Shown: positions 24,511-32,818, counted from the first letter of the stretch. The stretch: DNA of 64,000 nt from Actinoplanes sp. TBRC 11911 (GCF_012933445.1 NZ_JABBNC010000010.1:62001-126000); one strand, 5' to 3'. Program-made: numbers and translations. Notes: a model not told the origin generated them from the letters alone.

Positions 24511-24525
24511 TCTGCTGACAGCAGA
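24511..24525. promoter_or_regulatory. 15-bp palindrome upstream of the clpP pair
   Basis: TCTGCTG-A-CAGCAGA is perfectly symmetrical and lies 42 bp before the clpP start codon. It is a candidate operator, possibly for the XRE regulator downstream of the operon; this is inference from position. Confidence 0.45.
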
Positions 24526-24566
24526 TCGGCTTGGATCGCGGCCGCCCATGCTCCGAAGGTGGAGAC

Positions 24567-25193
24567 ATGCAATCAGCGAACGGCACGACCGCGTGGACCG
24601 CGGGATCCATCGAAGACCAGGTAGCCACCCGGCTGCTCCACCAGCGCATCATCGTCCTCGGCACCGAGGTCGACGACCCGATCGCCAACCGGCTCTGCGG
24701 CCAGCTGCTCCTGCTGTCGGCCGAGGACCCGCGCGGCGTCATCAGCCTCTACATCAACTCGCCGGGCGGGTCGGTCAGCGCCGGCCTGGCCATCTACGAC
24801 ACGATGCGGCTCATCCCCAACGACGTGAGCACGCTCGCGTTGGGGCTGGCCGGCAGCATGGGGCAGTTCCTGCTCACCGCCGGCACGCCCGGCAAGCGGT
24901 TCGCGCTGCCGCACGCGCAAATCCTCATGCACCAGGGCTCGGCCGGCTTCGGCGGCACCGCGGCCGACGTCGAGATCTACGCCGAGCAGCTGGAGCGGAT
25001 CGGGTCGACGCTGCTGCGGCTCACCTCGGAGCACACCGGCCAGCCGATCGACACCGTGGAGCGGGACAGCCGGCGCGACCGCTGGTTCACCGCCGAGGAG
25101 GCCCGCGAGTACGGCCTCATCGACCACATCCTGGACAGTGTCGACGACGTGCGGCCCGCGATGGCCCGCCAGCCGATGGGGTTGAGCGCATGA
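24567..25193 (+). CDS. clpP: ATP-dependent Clp protease proteolytic subunit (first of pair)
   Basis: 208 residues from an ATG with GGTGGAGA upstream. Catalytic residues fit ClpP: Ser in [12 protein letters not shown], His in [10 protein letters not shown] and Asp in [30 protein letters not shown] is the substrate-binding strand. It stops in an ATGA overlap with a second clpP. Actinomycetes carry a housekeeping clpP1P2 operon next to clpX and often a second pair (clpP3P4). The lack of tig or clpX here and the nearby PopR-like gene indicate the second kind. Confidence 0.92.
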   Translation: MQSANGTTAWTAGSIEDQVATRLLHQRIIVLGTEVDDPIANRLCGQLLLLSAEDPRGVISLYINSPGGSVSAGLAIYDTMRLIPNDVSTLALGLAGSMGQFLLTAGTPGKRFALPHAQILMHQGSAGFGGTAADVEIYAEQLERIGSTLLRLTSEHTGQPIDTVERDSRRDRWFTAEEAREYGLIDHILDSVDDVRPAMARQPMGLSA

Positions 25194-25807
25194 GCCAGTA
25201 CACGATCCCCACCGTGATCGAGAAGACGCCGAACGGCGAGCGGGCCTTCGACGTGTACTCCCGGCTGCTGTCCGACCGGATCATCTTCCTGGGCACCGAG
25301 ATCGATGACGGTGTCGCCAACGTGGTGATCGCTCAGCTGATTCATCTGGAGTCCTCGGGCGAGCAGGAGATCGGCCTCTACATCAACTCCCCCGGCGGCT
25401 CGTTCAGCGCGCTCACCGCGATCTACGACACCATGCATTTCGTACGCTGTGACATCGCCACCATCTGCGTGGGTCAGGCGTCGTCGGCCGCGGCGGCCCT
25501 GCTCGCGGCCGGCACCCCGGGCAAACGCTCGGTGCTGCGGCACGCCAAGGTGACCCTGCACCAGCCGTCCAGCCAGGCCCGGGGCACGCTGCCCGACCTG
25601 GCCGTGGAGGCCAAGGAGGTGGCGAAGGTGCGCGCCGAGATGGACCAGATCCTCGCCGACCACACGGGACACCCGGTCGCGAAGATCCGGGCGGACACCG
25701 ACCGCAGCATGACGCTGTCGGCGGACGAGGCGGTCGCCTACGGCCTCGCCGACCAGGTGATCACCCGCCGCTCCGGCCGCGCGTACCGCCTGAACGCCGC
25801 CGCCTAG
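25190..25807 (+). CDS. clpP: ATP-dependent Clp protease proteolytic subunit (second of pair)
   Basis: 205 residues, start overlapping the previous stop as ATGA. Ser is in [15 protein letters not shown], His in [11 protein letters not shown] and Asp in [29 protein letters not shown] is intact. Two different ClpP subunits made in equal amounts would form a mixed tetradecamer. The C-terminus ends NAAA, and the bases around the stop codon form one arm of a 19-bp inverted repeat whose other arm lies at the stop of the XRE regulator. Confidence 0.92.
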   Translation: MSQYTIPTVIEKTPNGERAFDVYSRLLSDRIIFLGTEIDDGVANVVIAQLIHLESSGEQEIGLYINSPGGSFSALTAIYDTMHFVRCDIATICVGQASSAAAALLAAGTPGKRSVLRHAKVTLHQPSSQARGTLPDLAVEAKEVAKVRAEMDQILADHTGHPVAKIRADTDRSMTLSADEAVAYGLADQVITRRSGRAYRLNAAA

Positions 25808-26328
25808 ACGAGTAAGTCCTGACCGTGGTGGTGGGCGGTGAGTGACCTGGTCACGGTGTGGCCGGTGGCTCGGTGGTGCCGGAGATGAGGCGCTGTGGCG
25901 ATTCGTTCGCGGCCGGGCGGTCCCGCTATGTGGACACCGCGGTCACGTGATGGATTTTTGTGAACCTTGGAGAGTTGCGCCCACATACGAGCCATAACTC
26001 TCCAAGGTTCACATTCGGCCGGAAAAACCCGCCGGGCGAAAGCCTCGTTACGTGACAAACACATTCTCCACAATGGACGCTAGTCTCACATCGCGGGCGG
26101 TGAGTCCATGATGTGGGTGCGGGTCTCAGCAGGCGGTCGCCTGTCTCACGGAACGGAAGCGCCGCGCGGCCGCGCACCGAGCCCGCCTGTCCAGCGGCCC
26201 AGCCGATCCGACAAATCTCGGGAAATGTCGTATATGCGAGTGGGGGTGAGAGCGCTGGCGGACGGACGGCGATCAAATCGCTGATCGCCTACGGCCACTG
26301 ACTCGCCTTAGGACTTACTCGCCTAGGC
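25802..26328. other. 527-bp segment bounded by 19-bp inverted repeats
   Basis: GCCTAGACGAGTAAGTCCT at 25802-25820 matches the reverse complement of 26310-26328 at 18 of 19 positions. Each arm includes the stop codon of the adjoining gene (clpP, TAG at 25805; XRE regulator, TAG at 26323-26325). Between the arms, 25808-26322 has no gene and carries hairpin copy C and CCAC...GTGG words. The structure resembles a non-autonomous insertion or an inverted duplication of a gene end. Confidence 0.6.
25960..26012 (+). repeat. Dispersed hairpin element, copy C
   Basis: Perfect 17-bp arms GTGAACCTTGGAGAGTT / AACTCTCCAAGGTTCAC enclose the loop GCGCCCACATACGAGCCAT. Compared with copy B the outer stem has changed on both sides (GAGACC/GGTCTC to TGAACC/GGTTCA), keeping the pairing. 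Confidence 0.9.
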
Positions 26329-26667
26329 CGCCAGCAACAGGACGTCGCCGCCGCCGGGCCGCCGGACCGGTGGCGCGACGCGGCGGCGCATCCGGGCCGC
26401 GTCGAGCCGGATGACCGGCGCCGGCACCAGCTCTCGCCGCACCTCGCCCAGCAGGTCGGACAGCTCGATCCGCAGCGCGTCGCAGACCGCGGCCAGCACC
26501 TCGGAGCTGGGCTCCTTGCGGCCGCGCTCGACCTCGGACAGGTATTGCACCGAGACGTTGGCGTCGCGCCCCACCTCGGCGAGCGTGCGCCGCTGATCGA
26601 GCCGGTGGCGGCGCAGCACCTCGCCGACCAGGGTGCGAAGAAGGGGCCGCCGCGCGATGTCCGCCAT
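26323..26667 (-). CDS. XRE-family regulator of Clp proteases, PopR/ClgR-like, with C-terminal LAA
   Basis: 114 residues from an ATG at 26667. The helix-turn-helix [40 protein letters not shown] closely follows the ClgR/PopR pattern. The protein ends DVLLLAA. In Streptomyces, PopR activates the clpP3P4 operon and ClgR the clpP1P2 operon, and both are degraded by ClpP through terminal Ala-Ala, giving feedback control. The position next to a clpP pair supports the PopR role. It is convergent with that pair across a 515-bp gap. Confidence 0.85.
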   Translation of the reverse strand: MADIARRPLLRTLVGEVLRRHRLDQRRTLAEVGRDANVSVQYLSEVERGRKEPSSEVLAAVCDALRIELSDLLGEVRRELVPAPVIRLDAARMRRRVAPPVRRPGGGDVLLLAA

Positions 26668-26770
26668 GCGCTCACCGTACCGACCACCCGGAACCCGCCG
26701 TAACACTCCGGCGCCAGTTCAGCCAGCAGCGTAGCGGCACGTCAGAAGGCGCTCAGCGGCGTCCGGTGCG

Positions 26771-26801
26771 CACAACCCGTAGGGCATCCTAGGATTCTAG
26801 G
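26771..26801 (+). promoter_or_regulatory. 31-bp CCTAG element, copy 3
   Basis: The copy contains ACCCGTAGGGCATCCTAGG and an intact inverted repeat CCTAG-GATT-CTAGG (26788-26801). It includes the stop codon of the Lrp gene (26797-26799) and lies about 105 bp upstream of the PopR-like start, so it may act on that gene. Confidence 0.55.
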
Positions 26802-27273
26802 TTGAAGGCTCGTCGGCGGGGGCCGGGGAGACCGGCAGCCGAGGCGGGCGATTCTCGTACGGCGTGGACAACACCACGGTCGTGCGCGTCGTGACACTGG
26901 CCGCCGTCCGGATCTCCTGCAGCAGCCGCTCCAGGCCGGCCGGGCTGCCGACGCGTACCAGGAGCATGTAGAAGTCCTCCCCCGCCACCGAATAGCACGA
27001 CTCGATCTCGGGGAGATGGGCCAGCCGCTCCGGGGCGTCGTCCGGCTGCGACGGGTCGAACGGGCGGATCGCCACGAACGCCGTCAACGGCAATTGCAGC
27101 GCCTCGTACGAGACCCGGGCGGTGTAACCCGCGATGACACCACGCTGCTCCAGCCGGCGCACCCGTTGGTGCACCGCGGAGACCGACAGACCCACCCGCT
27201 CGGCGAGATCGGTATAGGACAGCCGGCCGTCGGCGGTGAGCGCGGCGACGATCGCGCGGTCGGTCTCTTCCAC
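26797..27273 (-). CDS. Lrp/AsnC family transcriptional regulator
   Basis: 158 residues from a GTG at 27273 (VEETDRAIVAALTADGRLSY); no strong ribosome binding site precedes it. The N-terminal winged helix has TDLAERVGLSVSAVHQRVRRLEQRGVI, followed by the RAM ligand domain with AFVAIRPF, EIESCYSVAGEDFYMLLVRV and TTVVLSTPYE. Such proteins sense amino acids or related acids. It lies 59 bp downstream of an acyl-CoA dehydrogenase on the same strand and could regulate it, or lysine metabolism more widely. Confidence 0.87.
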   Translation of the reverse strand: MEETDRAIVAALTADGRLSYTDLAERVGLSVSAVHQRVRRLEQRGVIAGYTARVSYEALQLPLTAFVAIRPFDPSQPDDAPERLAHLPEIESCYSVAGEDFYMLLVRVGSPAGLERLLQEIRTAASVTTRTTVVLSTPYENRPPRLPVSPAPADEPST

Positions 27274-27332
27274 GGGCGAAACAATATCGAACCGGGCGTC
27301 ACCGCCAGCGGGGCGACCGGAACAACCAAGCG

Positions 27333-28475
27333 TCAGGGCCTGGTCAGGGAGCGGCCGATCACCACGCGCTGGATCTGGTTCGTGCCCTCGACGATCTGCA
27401 GCACCTTCGCCTCGCGGAACCAGCGCTCGGCCGGATGGTCGGCCACATACCCGGCGCCGCCCAGCACCTGCACCGCGTCCGTGGTCACGCGCATCGCCAC
27501 GTCGGTCGCGAACAGCTTCGCCTTCGCGGCCTCGACCGAGTAGGGCCGGCCGGCGTCCTTCAGGCGCGCCGCCGACAGCAGCAGCGCCCGCGCCGCCGAC
27601 ACCTGCGTGGCCATGTCGGCGAGCATGAAGCTCAACCCCTGGAAATCGGCGATCGGCCGGCCGAACTGCTTGCGTTCCTTCGCGTACGCCGCCGCGTAGT
27701 CCACAGCGGACTGGGCCAGCCCGACCGCGCACGCCGCGATCCCCAGCCGTCCCGAGTCGAGCGCCTCCATCGCGATCGTGAAACCGTCGCCGGGAGCGCC
27801 GACCAAGCGGTCCGCGGGGATCCGCGCGCCGTCGAGCACGATCTGCGCCGGCGGCGACGACCGTAAGCCCATCACCTTTTCCGGCTTCTGCGGCTGCAGC
27901 CCGGGGGTGGCCGCGTCGGCGAGCAGGCAGGAGATGCCCTTGGGACCGTCCACGCCCGTACGGCAGAAGATGTTGTAGAAATCCGCCTGGCCGCCGTGGG
28001 TGATCCAGGCCTTCGTGCCGGTCACCACGAACGAGTCGCCGGAGCGTACGGCCCGGGTGGTCAGCGCCGCCGCGTCGGAACCGCCCTGCGGCTCGGACAG
28101 GCAGTACGCGCCGAGCAGCTCCCCGCCGAGCATGTCGGGCAGCATCTTGCGCTGCTCGTCACTGCCGTGGGCGTACACGGGATAGCAGCTCAAGGTGTGC
28201 ACGCTGACCGCCTCGGCGATGGCCAGCCAGCTGCCCGCGAGGATCTCCAAGACCTGGACATAGACCTCGTACGGCTGACCGGCGCCCCCGTCGGACTCGG
28301 GATAGGGCAGGCCGAGCAGCCCGGAGCGGCCGAGCGTGCGCAGCACCTCGCGCGGGAACTCGCCGCGCGCCTCGAAGCCGGCCGCCTTCGGCGCGAGCTC
28401 CTTGCCGGCCAGCTCGGTCGTCAGCTCGAGCAGATCGTGGGCCTCGTCGGTGGGCAGGATCCGGTCTACGGTCAC
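27333..28475 (-). CDS. Acyl-CoA dehydrogenase
   Basis: 380 residues from a GTG at 28475. FAD and substrate signatures are GAYCLSEPQGGSDAAAL, FVVTGTKAWITHGG and the C-terminal QVLGGAGYVADHPAERWFREAKVLQIVEGTNQIQR, with the catalytic Glu in the IVEGTNQIQR motif. It oxidises an acyl-CoA at the alpha-beta bond and passes electrons to ETF; chain length cannot be told. Lysine fermenters use a butyryl-CoA dehydrogenase after Kal, but this gene is 5 kb away from the kam genes, so a link is only possible. Confidence 0.9.
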   Translation of the reverse strand: MTVDRILPTDEAHDLLELTTELAGKELAPKAAGFEARGEFPREVLRTLGRSGLLGLPYPESDGGAGQPYEVYVQVLEILAGSWLAIAEAVSVHTLSCYPVYAHGSDEQRKMLPDMLGGELLGAYCLSEPQGGSDAAALTTRAVRSGDSFVVTGTKAWITHGGQADFYNIFCRTGVDGPKGISCLLADAATPGLQPQKPEKVMGLRSSPPAQIVLDGARIPADRLVGAPGDGFTIAMEALDSGRLGIAACAVGLAQSAVDYAAAYAKERKQFGRPIADFQGLSFMLADMATQVSAARALLLSAARLKDAGRPYSVEAAKAKLFATDVAMRVTTDAVQVLGGAGYVADHPAERWFREAKVLQIVEGTNQIQRVVIGRSLTRP

Positions 28476-28523
28476 GACCCTGAGCTTAACGGTCGTTCGG
28501 GAACCGGGGAAACACCGCCACGA

Positions 28524-29102
28524 TCAACGTCGGAGTATCGACAGGACCGTGGCGGTGACGATCCGCGTGGCGTCCGCGTTCGCCAGGCGCCCGGCGCGGA
28601 TCTCCTCGGCGGCGCCGTGCAGGATGTACTGCATGGAGCTGACCAGCCAGGCGACCGGCAGATCGGTGCGGAAGACGCCCTGCCGCTGACCGCGCCGGAC
28701 GAGGTTCTCGACCCGGTCGGCCGCGTCGCCGTGCAGGTCCCGGATGCGGCCGGGCGCCAGCACGTCCTGCGCCGCGGTCAGCAGCGCCGCCGACTCGGCC
28801 ACGAGCGCCCAGCTGGACGCGAGCAGCCGCGTCAGGGCGTCCCGCGCGTCCCCGCCGAGATCGACGCCGCCGAGCGTCTCCTCGCCGGCCCGCAACGCGC
28901 CGGCCAGGGCGGCCTCGACCAGCTCGGGCCGGGTGCGGAAATGCCCGTAGACGGTCATCCGGCCGACCCCCGCGGCCTTGGCGATGTCGTCGACGGTGGC
29001 GTCCGGGTCGCGGCTGAGCCGCTCGCGGGCCGCCGAGACGATGCGCTCGATGCTGCGTTCCGCGTCCGCGCGGCGCCGCGGGCGAGCTGGGGCACGATCC
29101 AT
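28524..29102 (-). CDS. TetR family repressor, divergent from an MFS exporter
   Basis: 192 residues from an ATG at 29102. The N-terminal helix-turn-helix is IVSAARERLSRDPDATVDDIAKAAGVGRMTVYGHFRTRPELVEAAL, with a helical ligand domain after it. It is divergent from the MFS gene at 29192 and the 89-bp gap contains two perfect palindromes, so it very likely represses both itself and the exporter until a drug or metabolite binds. Confidence 0.9.
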   Translation of the reverse strand: MDRAPARPRRRADAERSIERIVSAARERLSRDPDATVDDIAKAAGVGRMTVYGHFRTRPELVEAALAGALRAGEETLGGVDLGGDARDALTRLLASSWALVAESAALLTAAQDVLAPGRIRDLHGDAADRVENLVRRGQRQGVFRTDLPVAWLVSSMQYILHGAAEEIRAGRLANADATRIVTATVLSILRR

Positions 29103-29115
29103 GCCAACACACTAG

Positions 29116-29135
29116 CTCGTACGGGAATGTACGAG
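29116..29135. promoter_or_regulatory. TetR operator 1
   Basis: CTCGTAC-N6-GTACGAG, a perfect inverted repeat 14 bp outside the TetR start codon. It shares the half-site CGTAC with operator 2. Confidence 0.75.
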
Positions 29136-29153
29136 TTACCCTCCTGAGTTATG

Positions 29154-29171
29154 TCGTACACGGGTGTACGA
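29154..29171. promoter_or_regulatory. TetR operator 2
   Basis: TCGTACAC-GG-GTGTACGA, a perfect 8-bp inverted repeat 20 bp upstream of the MFS start. The two sites are 38 bp apart start to start. Confidence 0.78.
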
Positions 29172-29191
29172 GTTAATCAAGGAGGCTGTTG

Positions 29192-30577
29192 ATGTCGACG
29201 CGGGAGACGCGAGGGAGCAGACGGCGATGGCGGATCCTGGGCATTCTCGGGGTGGCCCAGCTGATGCTGATCCTCGACGTGACGGTGGTGGCGATCGCGC
29301 TGCCGCACATGGAGACCGACCTGGGCCTGAGCCGGGCAGCGCTGACCTGGACGGTGAGCGCGTACACGCTGGCCTTCGGCGGTCTGATGCTGCTGGGCGG
29401 CCGGATCGCCGACCTGGTGGGCGCCCGGCGCACGGTCCTCGCCGGGCTGCTGGTCTTCACCGGGGCGTCGCTGGTGACCGGGCTCGCCGGGTCGGCCGAG
29501 ATGCTGCTGACCGGCCGGATCCTGCAGGGCGTGGGGGCGGCCCTGCTGTCGCCCTCGGCCCTGTCGCTGGTGGTGACGCTGTTCGAGGGCGACGAGCGCA
29601 ACAAGGCCCTGGGAGTGTGGTCGGCGCTGGGCGGTGGCGGCGCCGCCCTCGGGGTGCTGCTCGGCGGGTTGATCACCGCGGGCCCCGGCTGGCCGTGGGT
29701 GTTCTACGTCAACGTGCCCATCGGCCTGGCCATCGCCGCGACCCTGGCCAGAATCCTGCCGAGCCGCCCGGCCGGGACGGCGACACGCGGTGCGGGGGCC
29801 GGCCGCGGCGGATTGGACGTGCTCGGCGCGTTACTGGTGACCGCGTCGTCGGTCGCCGTGATCTACGCGCTCATCGACGCCGGCGACCACGGCTGGTTCA
29901 CCGCCACCACCGGCGGGCTGATCCTCCTCGCCGCGCTGGGCTACGCGGCCTTCGTGGTCCGGCAGAAGCGGGCGCGCGCACCGCTGATGGACGTGTCGTT
30001 GCTGGCGCGGCGCCCGGTGGCGACCGGAACGTTCTTCATCCTCATCGCCTCGGCCCTGATGATCGCCGTGTTCTTCCTCGGCACGTTCTATTTCCAGCAC
30101 GCGCGCGGGTACGGCCCGTTGCGCACCGGCCTGCTGTTCCTCCCTGTCGCGGTGGCCACGATGCTGGGCGCCGCGGTGACCGGACGCGTGATCGCCCGCG
30201 TCGGACCCCGCCCGCTCGGCGTGCTCGGTCTGCTCGTCGCGGCCGCCGGGATGGCCGTGCCGGTGTTCTCGCTGCATCCGGCCGCCGTCGTGATCGGCGT
30301 GGCGATCGCGGGCGCCGGGGCCGGCGCCGGCTTCGTGGTCGCGTCGGCCACCGCACTCGGTCAGGTAGCACCGCACGAGGCGGGCATCGCGTCCGGCATC
30401 GTCAGCACGTTCCACGAGTTCGGCTCGGCCTTGGGCGCCGCGGTCGTCTCCAGCGTCGCCGCCGCGAGCATCGCCGGCCAGACCCTCGACGGCTTCACCG
30501 ACGGCTTCCTCGTGGCAACATGCGCCGCCATCGGGGCTGCCGTCATCGCCGGCATCCTGACCCCGGGCAAACACTGA
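29192..30577 (+). CDS. MFS drug-efflux transporter (DHA2, EmrB/QacA type)
   Basis: 461 residues from an ATG at 29192 with AAGGAGG upstream. About 14 hydrophobic segments; motif C-like and A-like loops LILDVTVVAIALPHM, GRIADLVGARR and GRILQGVGAALLSPSAL are those of proton-driven multidrug exporters. It is controlled by the divergent TetR gene. The substrate is not evident. Confidence 0.9.
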   Translation: MSTRETRGSRRRWRILGILGVAQLMLILDVTVVAIALPHMETDLGLSRAALTWTVSAYTLAFGGLMLLGGRIADLVGARRTVLAGLLVFTGASLVTGLAGSAEMLLTGRILQGVGAALLSPSALSLVVTLFEGDERNKALGVWSALGGGGAALGVLLGGLITAGPGWPWVFYVNVPIGLAIAATLARILPSRPAGTATRGAGAGRGGLDVLGALLVTASSVAVIYALIDAGDHGWFTATTGGLILLAALGYAAFVVRQKRARAPLMDVSLLARRPVATGTFFILIASALMIAVFFLGTFYFQHARGYGPLRTGLLFLPVAVATMLGAAVTGRVIARVGPRPLGVLGLLVAAAGMAVPVFSLHPAAVVIGVAIAGAGAGAGFVVASATALGQVAPHEAGIASGIVSTFHEFGSALGAAVVSSVAAASIAGQTLDGFTDGFLVATCAAIGAAVIAGILTPGKH

Positions 30578-30601
30578 CGCCACGCGACGAGCGCGCACGG
30601 C

Positions 30602-30776
30602 GAACTCATCGCCTTCCAGCGACACACGCGGGATCACGCGCGTCAAATCCAGCGAGGAGCGCGTTGCCGCGTTGATGAGCTCGGCTCTCGGTCGCCGCCG
30701 GCGAAGCCGTCGTCGGACGCGAGCCGAGCTCATCAACTCCCAGCGGCGCACGCGCGATCGAGCGCATCAAATAGAG
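30602..30776. repeat. Direct repeat flanking a long hairpin between MFS and exonuclease genes
   Basis: Two 51-bp copies, 30602-30652 and 30726-30776, match at about 39 positions and both contain TCAAAT near the end. Overlapping them is a hairpin with perfect 17-bp arms GTTGATGAGCTCGGCTC (about 30694-30710) and its complement (about 30721-30737). It may combine a terminator for the MFS gene with a promoter element for the exonuclease, whose start follows 1 bp later. Confidence 0.55.
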
Positions 30777-30777
30777 T

Positions 30778-31704
30778 GTGCGGGTGACCGGACAGCCGCT
30801 GCTCGCCGTTGACGCCCCGAGCCTCTACTTCCGTGCCTTCCACGGCATCCCGGAGAAGGCGGGGCAGACCAGCGCCGGGGAGCCGGTGAACGCGATCCGC
30901 GGCTTCCTCGACATGATCGCCCAGCTCGTGCGCACCCGCCGGCCCGACCGCCTGGTCTGCGCGCTCGACGCGAGCTGGCGGCCGGCCTGGCGGGTGGAGC
31001 TGATCCCGTCCTACAAGAAGCACCGGGTGCTGCGCGGCGACGTCGAGGACGTGCCGCCGGGCCTGCAGAAGCAGATCCCGGTGCTGCTCGAGGTGCTGGC
31101 CGCGGTCGGGATCCCCACGTTCGGCGTCGAGGGGTACGAGGCGGACGACGTGCTCGGCACCCTCGCCGCCACCCAGCCGGCCCCGGTCGAGGTGGTCTCC
31201 GGCGACCGCGACCTGTTCCAGCTCGTCGACGACGAGCGCGGCACCCGCCTGCTCTACGTCGGGCGCGGCGTCGCCAAGCTCGAGGACTCCGACAACGCCG
31301 TCGTCGAACGCAAGTACGGGGTGCCGGCCCGTTGGTACGCGGATTTCGCGGCGATGCGCGGCGACCCCAGCGACGGCCTGCCGGGCGTGCCGGGGGTCGG
31401 GGAGAAGACGGCGGCGCGGCTGGTCACCCGGTACGGCGGGGTCGAGCAGATCATGGCCGCGCTGGACGACCCCGACGCCGGGTTCGCGCCGGGGCTGCGC
31501 ACCAAGCTGAAGGACGCGAGCGACTACCTGGACAGGGCGCTGCCGGTCTGCAAGGTCGCGCTGGACGTGAAGCTGCCGGACTTCGACCCGGCCCTGCCGC
31601 GCGCGCCGAAGGACCCGGACGCGTTGCTCGCGCTGGCCGACCGGTGGAACCTGGCGAGCTCGGCCAAACGGCTCATCGACGCGCTTCAGATCAGCTCGAG
31701 CTGA
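30778..31704 (+). CDS. 5'-3' exonuclease (DNA polymerase I N-domain type)
   Basis: 308 residues from a GTG at 30778 (a second GTG lies at 30784). Acidic metal ligands follow the PIN/FEN pattern: LLAVDAPSLYFRAFHG, VCALDASWRPAWR, GYEADDVLGTLA, VSGDRDLFQLV and the helix-hairpin-helix GDPSDGLPGVPGVGEKTAARLV. Actinobacteria often carry such a stand-alone flap nuclease in addition to polA; it acts on 5' flaps in repair. It overlaps the convergent GNAT gene by 19 bp. Confidence 0.92.
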   Translation: MRVTGQPLLAVDAPSLYFRAFHGIPEKAGQTSAGEPVNAIRGFLDMIAQLVRTRRPDRLVCALDASWRPAWRVELIPSYKKHRVLRGDVEDVPPGLQKQIPVLLEVLAAVGIPTFGVEGYEADDVLGTLAATQPAPVEVVSGDRDLFQLVDDERGTRLLYVGRGVAKLEDSDNAVVERKYGVPARWYADFAAMRGDPSDGLPGVPGVGEKTAARLVTRYGGVEQIMAALDDPDAGFAPGLRTKLKDASDYLDRALPVCKVALDVKLPDFDPALPRAPKDPDALLALADRWNLASSAKRLIDALQISSS

Positions 31705-32165
31705 TACGTCTGGGCGTTGCCGCCGACGCCGAAGTGCTTGTTCGGTTCCTCGCCGACGAGCTGGAAGCCGGCCTTCTCGTAGAGCCGGCGCGCGGCGGCC
31801 AGGTGGTCGATGGTCCACAGCCGCATCCGCGCGTAGCCGGCCGCGCGCGCGAACCGCACACACGTGTCGATCAGCGCCCCGCCCACCCCGTGACCGCGGG
31901 CGGCCGGATCGACCAGCAGCACCCGCAGCACGGCCGTGGCGTCCTCGTGCGCGTCCACGCACAGCACGCATCCGGCGCGGCGGCCGTCGATCTCGGCGAT
32001 CCACCCCGCCTCCCGCGCCGGATCGTGGGCGGCCGCGAAGTCCGCCATGATCCGGGCCGCGAGGGCCTCGAACGTCGCGTCGACGCCGTACTCGGTCGCA
32101 TAGAGCTCGCCGTGCGCCAGCACCACCCAGCCGAGGTCGCCGGGCCGGTCCAGTAATCGGATCAT
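31686..32165 (-). CDS. GNAT family N-acetyltransferase
   Basis: 159 residues from an ATG at 32165. The acetyl-CoA-binding loop is LRVLLVDPAARGHGVGGALIDTCVRFARAAGY and the end of the fold reads LYEKAGFQLVGEE. Some MarR-GNAT proteins share this domain, but no DNA-binding domain is present here. It is divergent from a TetR regulator across a 50-bp gap holding a perfect palindrome, which suggests control by that regulator. Confidence 0.85.
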   Translation of the reverse strand: MIRLLDRPGDLGWVVLAHGELYATEYGVDATFEALAARIMADFAAAHDPAREAGWIAEIDGRRAGCVLCVDAHEDATAVLRVLLVDPAARGHGVGGALIDTCVRFARAAGYARMRLWTIDHLAAARRLYEKAGFQLVGEEPNKHFGVGGNAQTYQLELI

Positions 32166-32180
32166 CGTTTACCCCCTGCT

Positions 32181-32200
32181 ACTGAAACAGTCGTTTCAGT
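32181..32200. promoter_or_regulatory. Operator between GNAT and TetR genes
   Basis: ACTGAAAC-N4-GTTTCAGT is a perfect 8-bp inverted repeat, 15 bp from either start codon, in the expected place for autoregulation by the TetR protein. Confidence 0.78.
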
Positions 32201-32215
32201 TGGCATGATAGCGGC

Positions 32216-32755
32216 GTGGCCGACGATCGGAGAACCCAACTTCTCGACCTCGCGTACGCCTACGTCCGCGAGCACGGGATCGCCGAGGTGTCCCTGCGGC
32301 CCTTGGCGGCGGCGATCGGGTCGAGCCCGCGCGTGCTGCTGTTCCTGTTCGAGAGCAAGGACGGGCTGATCCGAGCATTGCTGGCGCGGGCGCGCACCGA
32401 GGAGCTCGCCCTGCTCGCGCGGCTCTCCCCCGCCGAGGGACTGACCAGCGCGGCGAAGCTGACCTGGGAGTGGCTGTCCGCGCCCGAGCACCGGCCGATC
32501 ATCCGGCTCTGGGCGGAGGCGTACGCGCGGTCCTTGGTGGACGCCAAAGGCCCGTGGGCCGGCTTCGCCGAGTCGACGGTCACCGACTGGCTCGAGGTGC
32601 TGGCGGGCGCCCAGCCACCGGCCGAGCGCGACTCACCCGACGGCCTGCTGCGGCGCACCGCCGCGCTGGCGTTGCTGCGCGGCGCCGCGATGGACCTGCT
32701 CGCCACCGGCGACACCGCCCGCACCACGGCCGCGGTGCACCGGCACCTGCCGTAG
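32216..32755 (+). CDS. TetR family regulator
   Basis: 179 residues from a GTG at 32216. The helix-turn-helix is LLDLAYAYVREHGIAEVSLRPLAAAIGSSPRVLLFLFESKDGLI. It belongs to the TetR subgroup with a short C-terminal domain rich in Leu and Trp. The adjacent palindrome and the divergent GNAT gene are its probable targets. Confidence 0.88.
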   Translation: MADDRRTQLLDLAYAYVREHGIAEVSLRPLAAAIGSSPRVLLFLFESKDGLIRALLARARTEELALLARLSPAEGLTSAAKLTWEWLSAPEHRPIIRLWAEAYARSLVDAKGPWAGFAESTVTDWLEVLAGAQPPAERDSPDGLLRRTAALALLRGAAMDLLATGDTARTTAAVHRHLP

Positions 32756-32818
32756 GCGGACGCCGCGCTGGGGAGCGGCAGCCGGCCAAATCACCGCGCG
32801 CAGGCTCCGGACCCGGGC

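Larger units (their letters stand above)
23041..24566. other. 1.5-kb repeat-filled non-coding region
   Basis: No gene is supported. From left to right it holds the 49-bp tandem repeat (23083-23327), hairpin copy B (23455-23509), a perfect 12-bp inverted repeat (23580-23613), the 62-bp minisatellite (23722-24183) and the clpP promoter region with a 15-bp palindrome (24511-24525). Long frames here are open in all three phases of the repeats, which marks them as artefacts. Confidence 0.75.
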
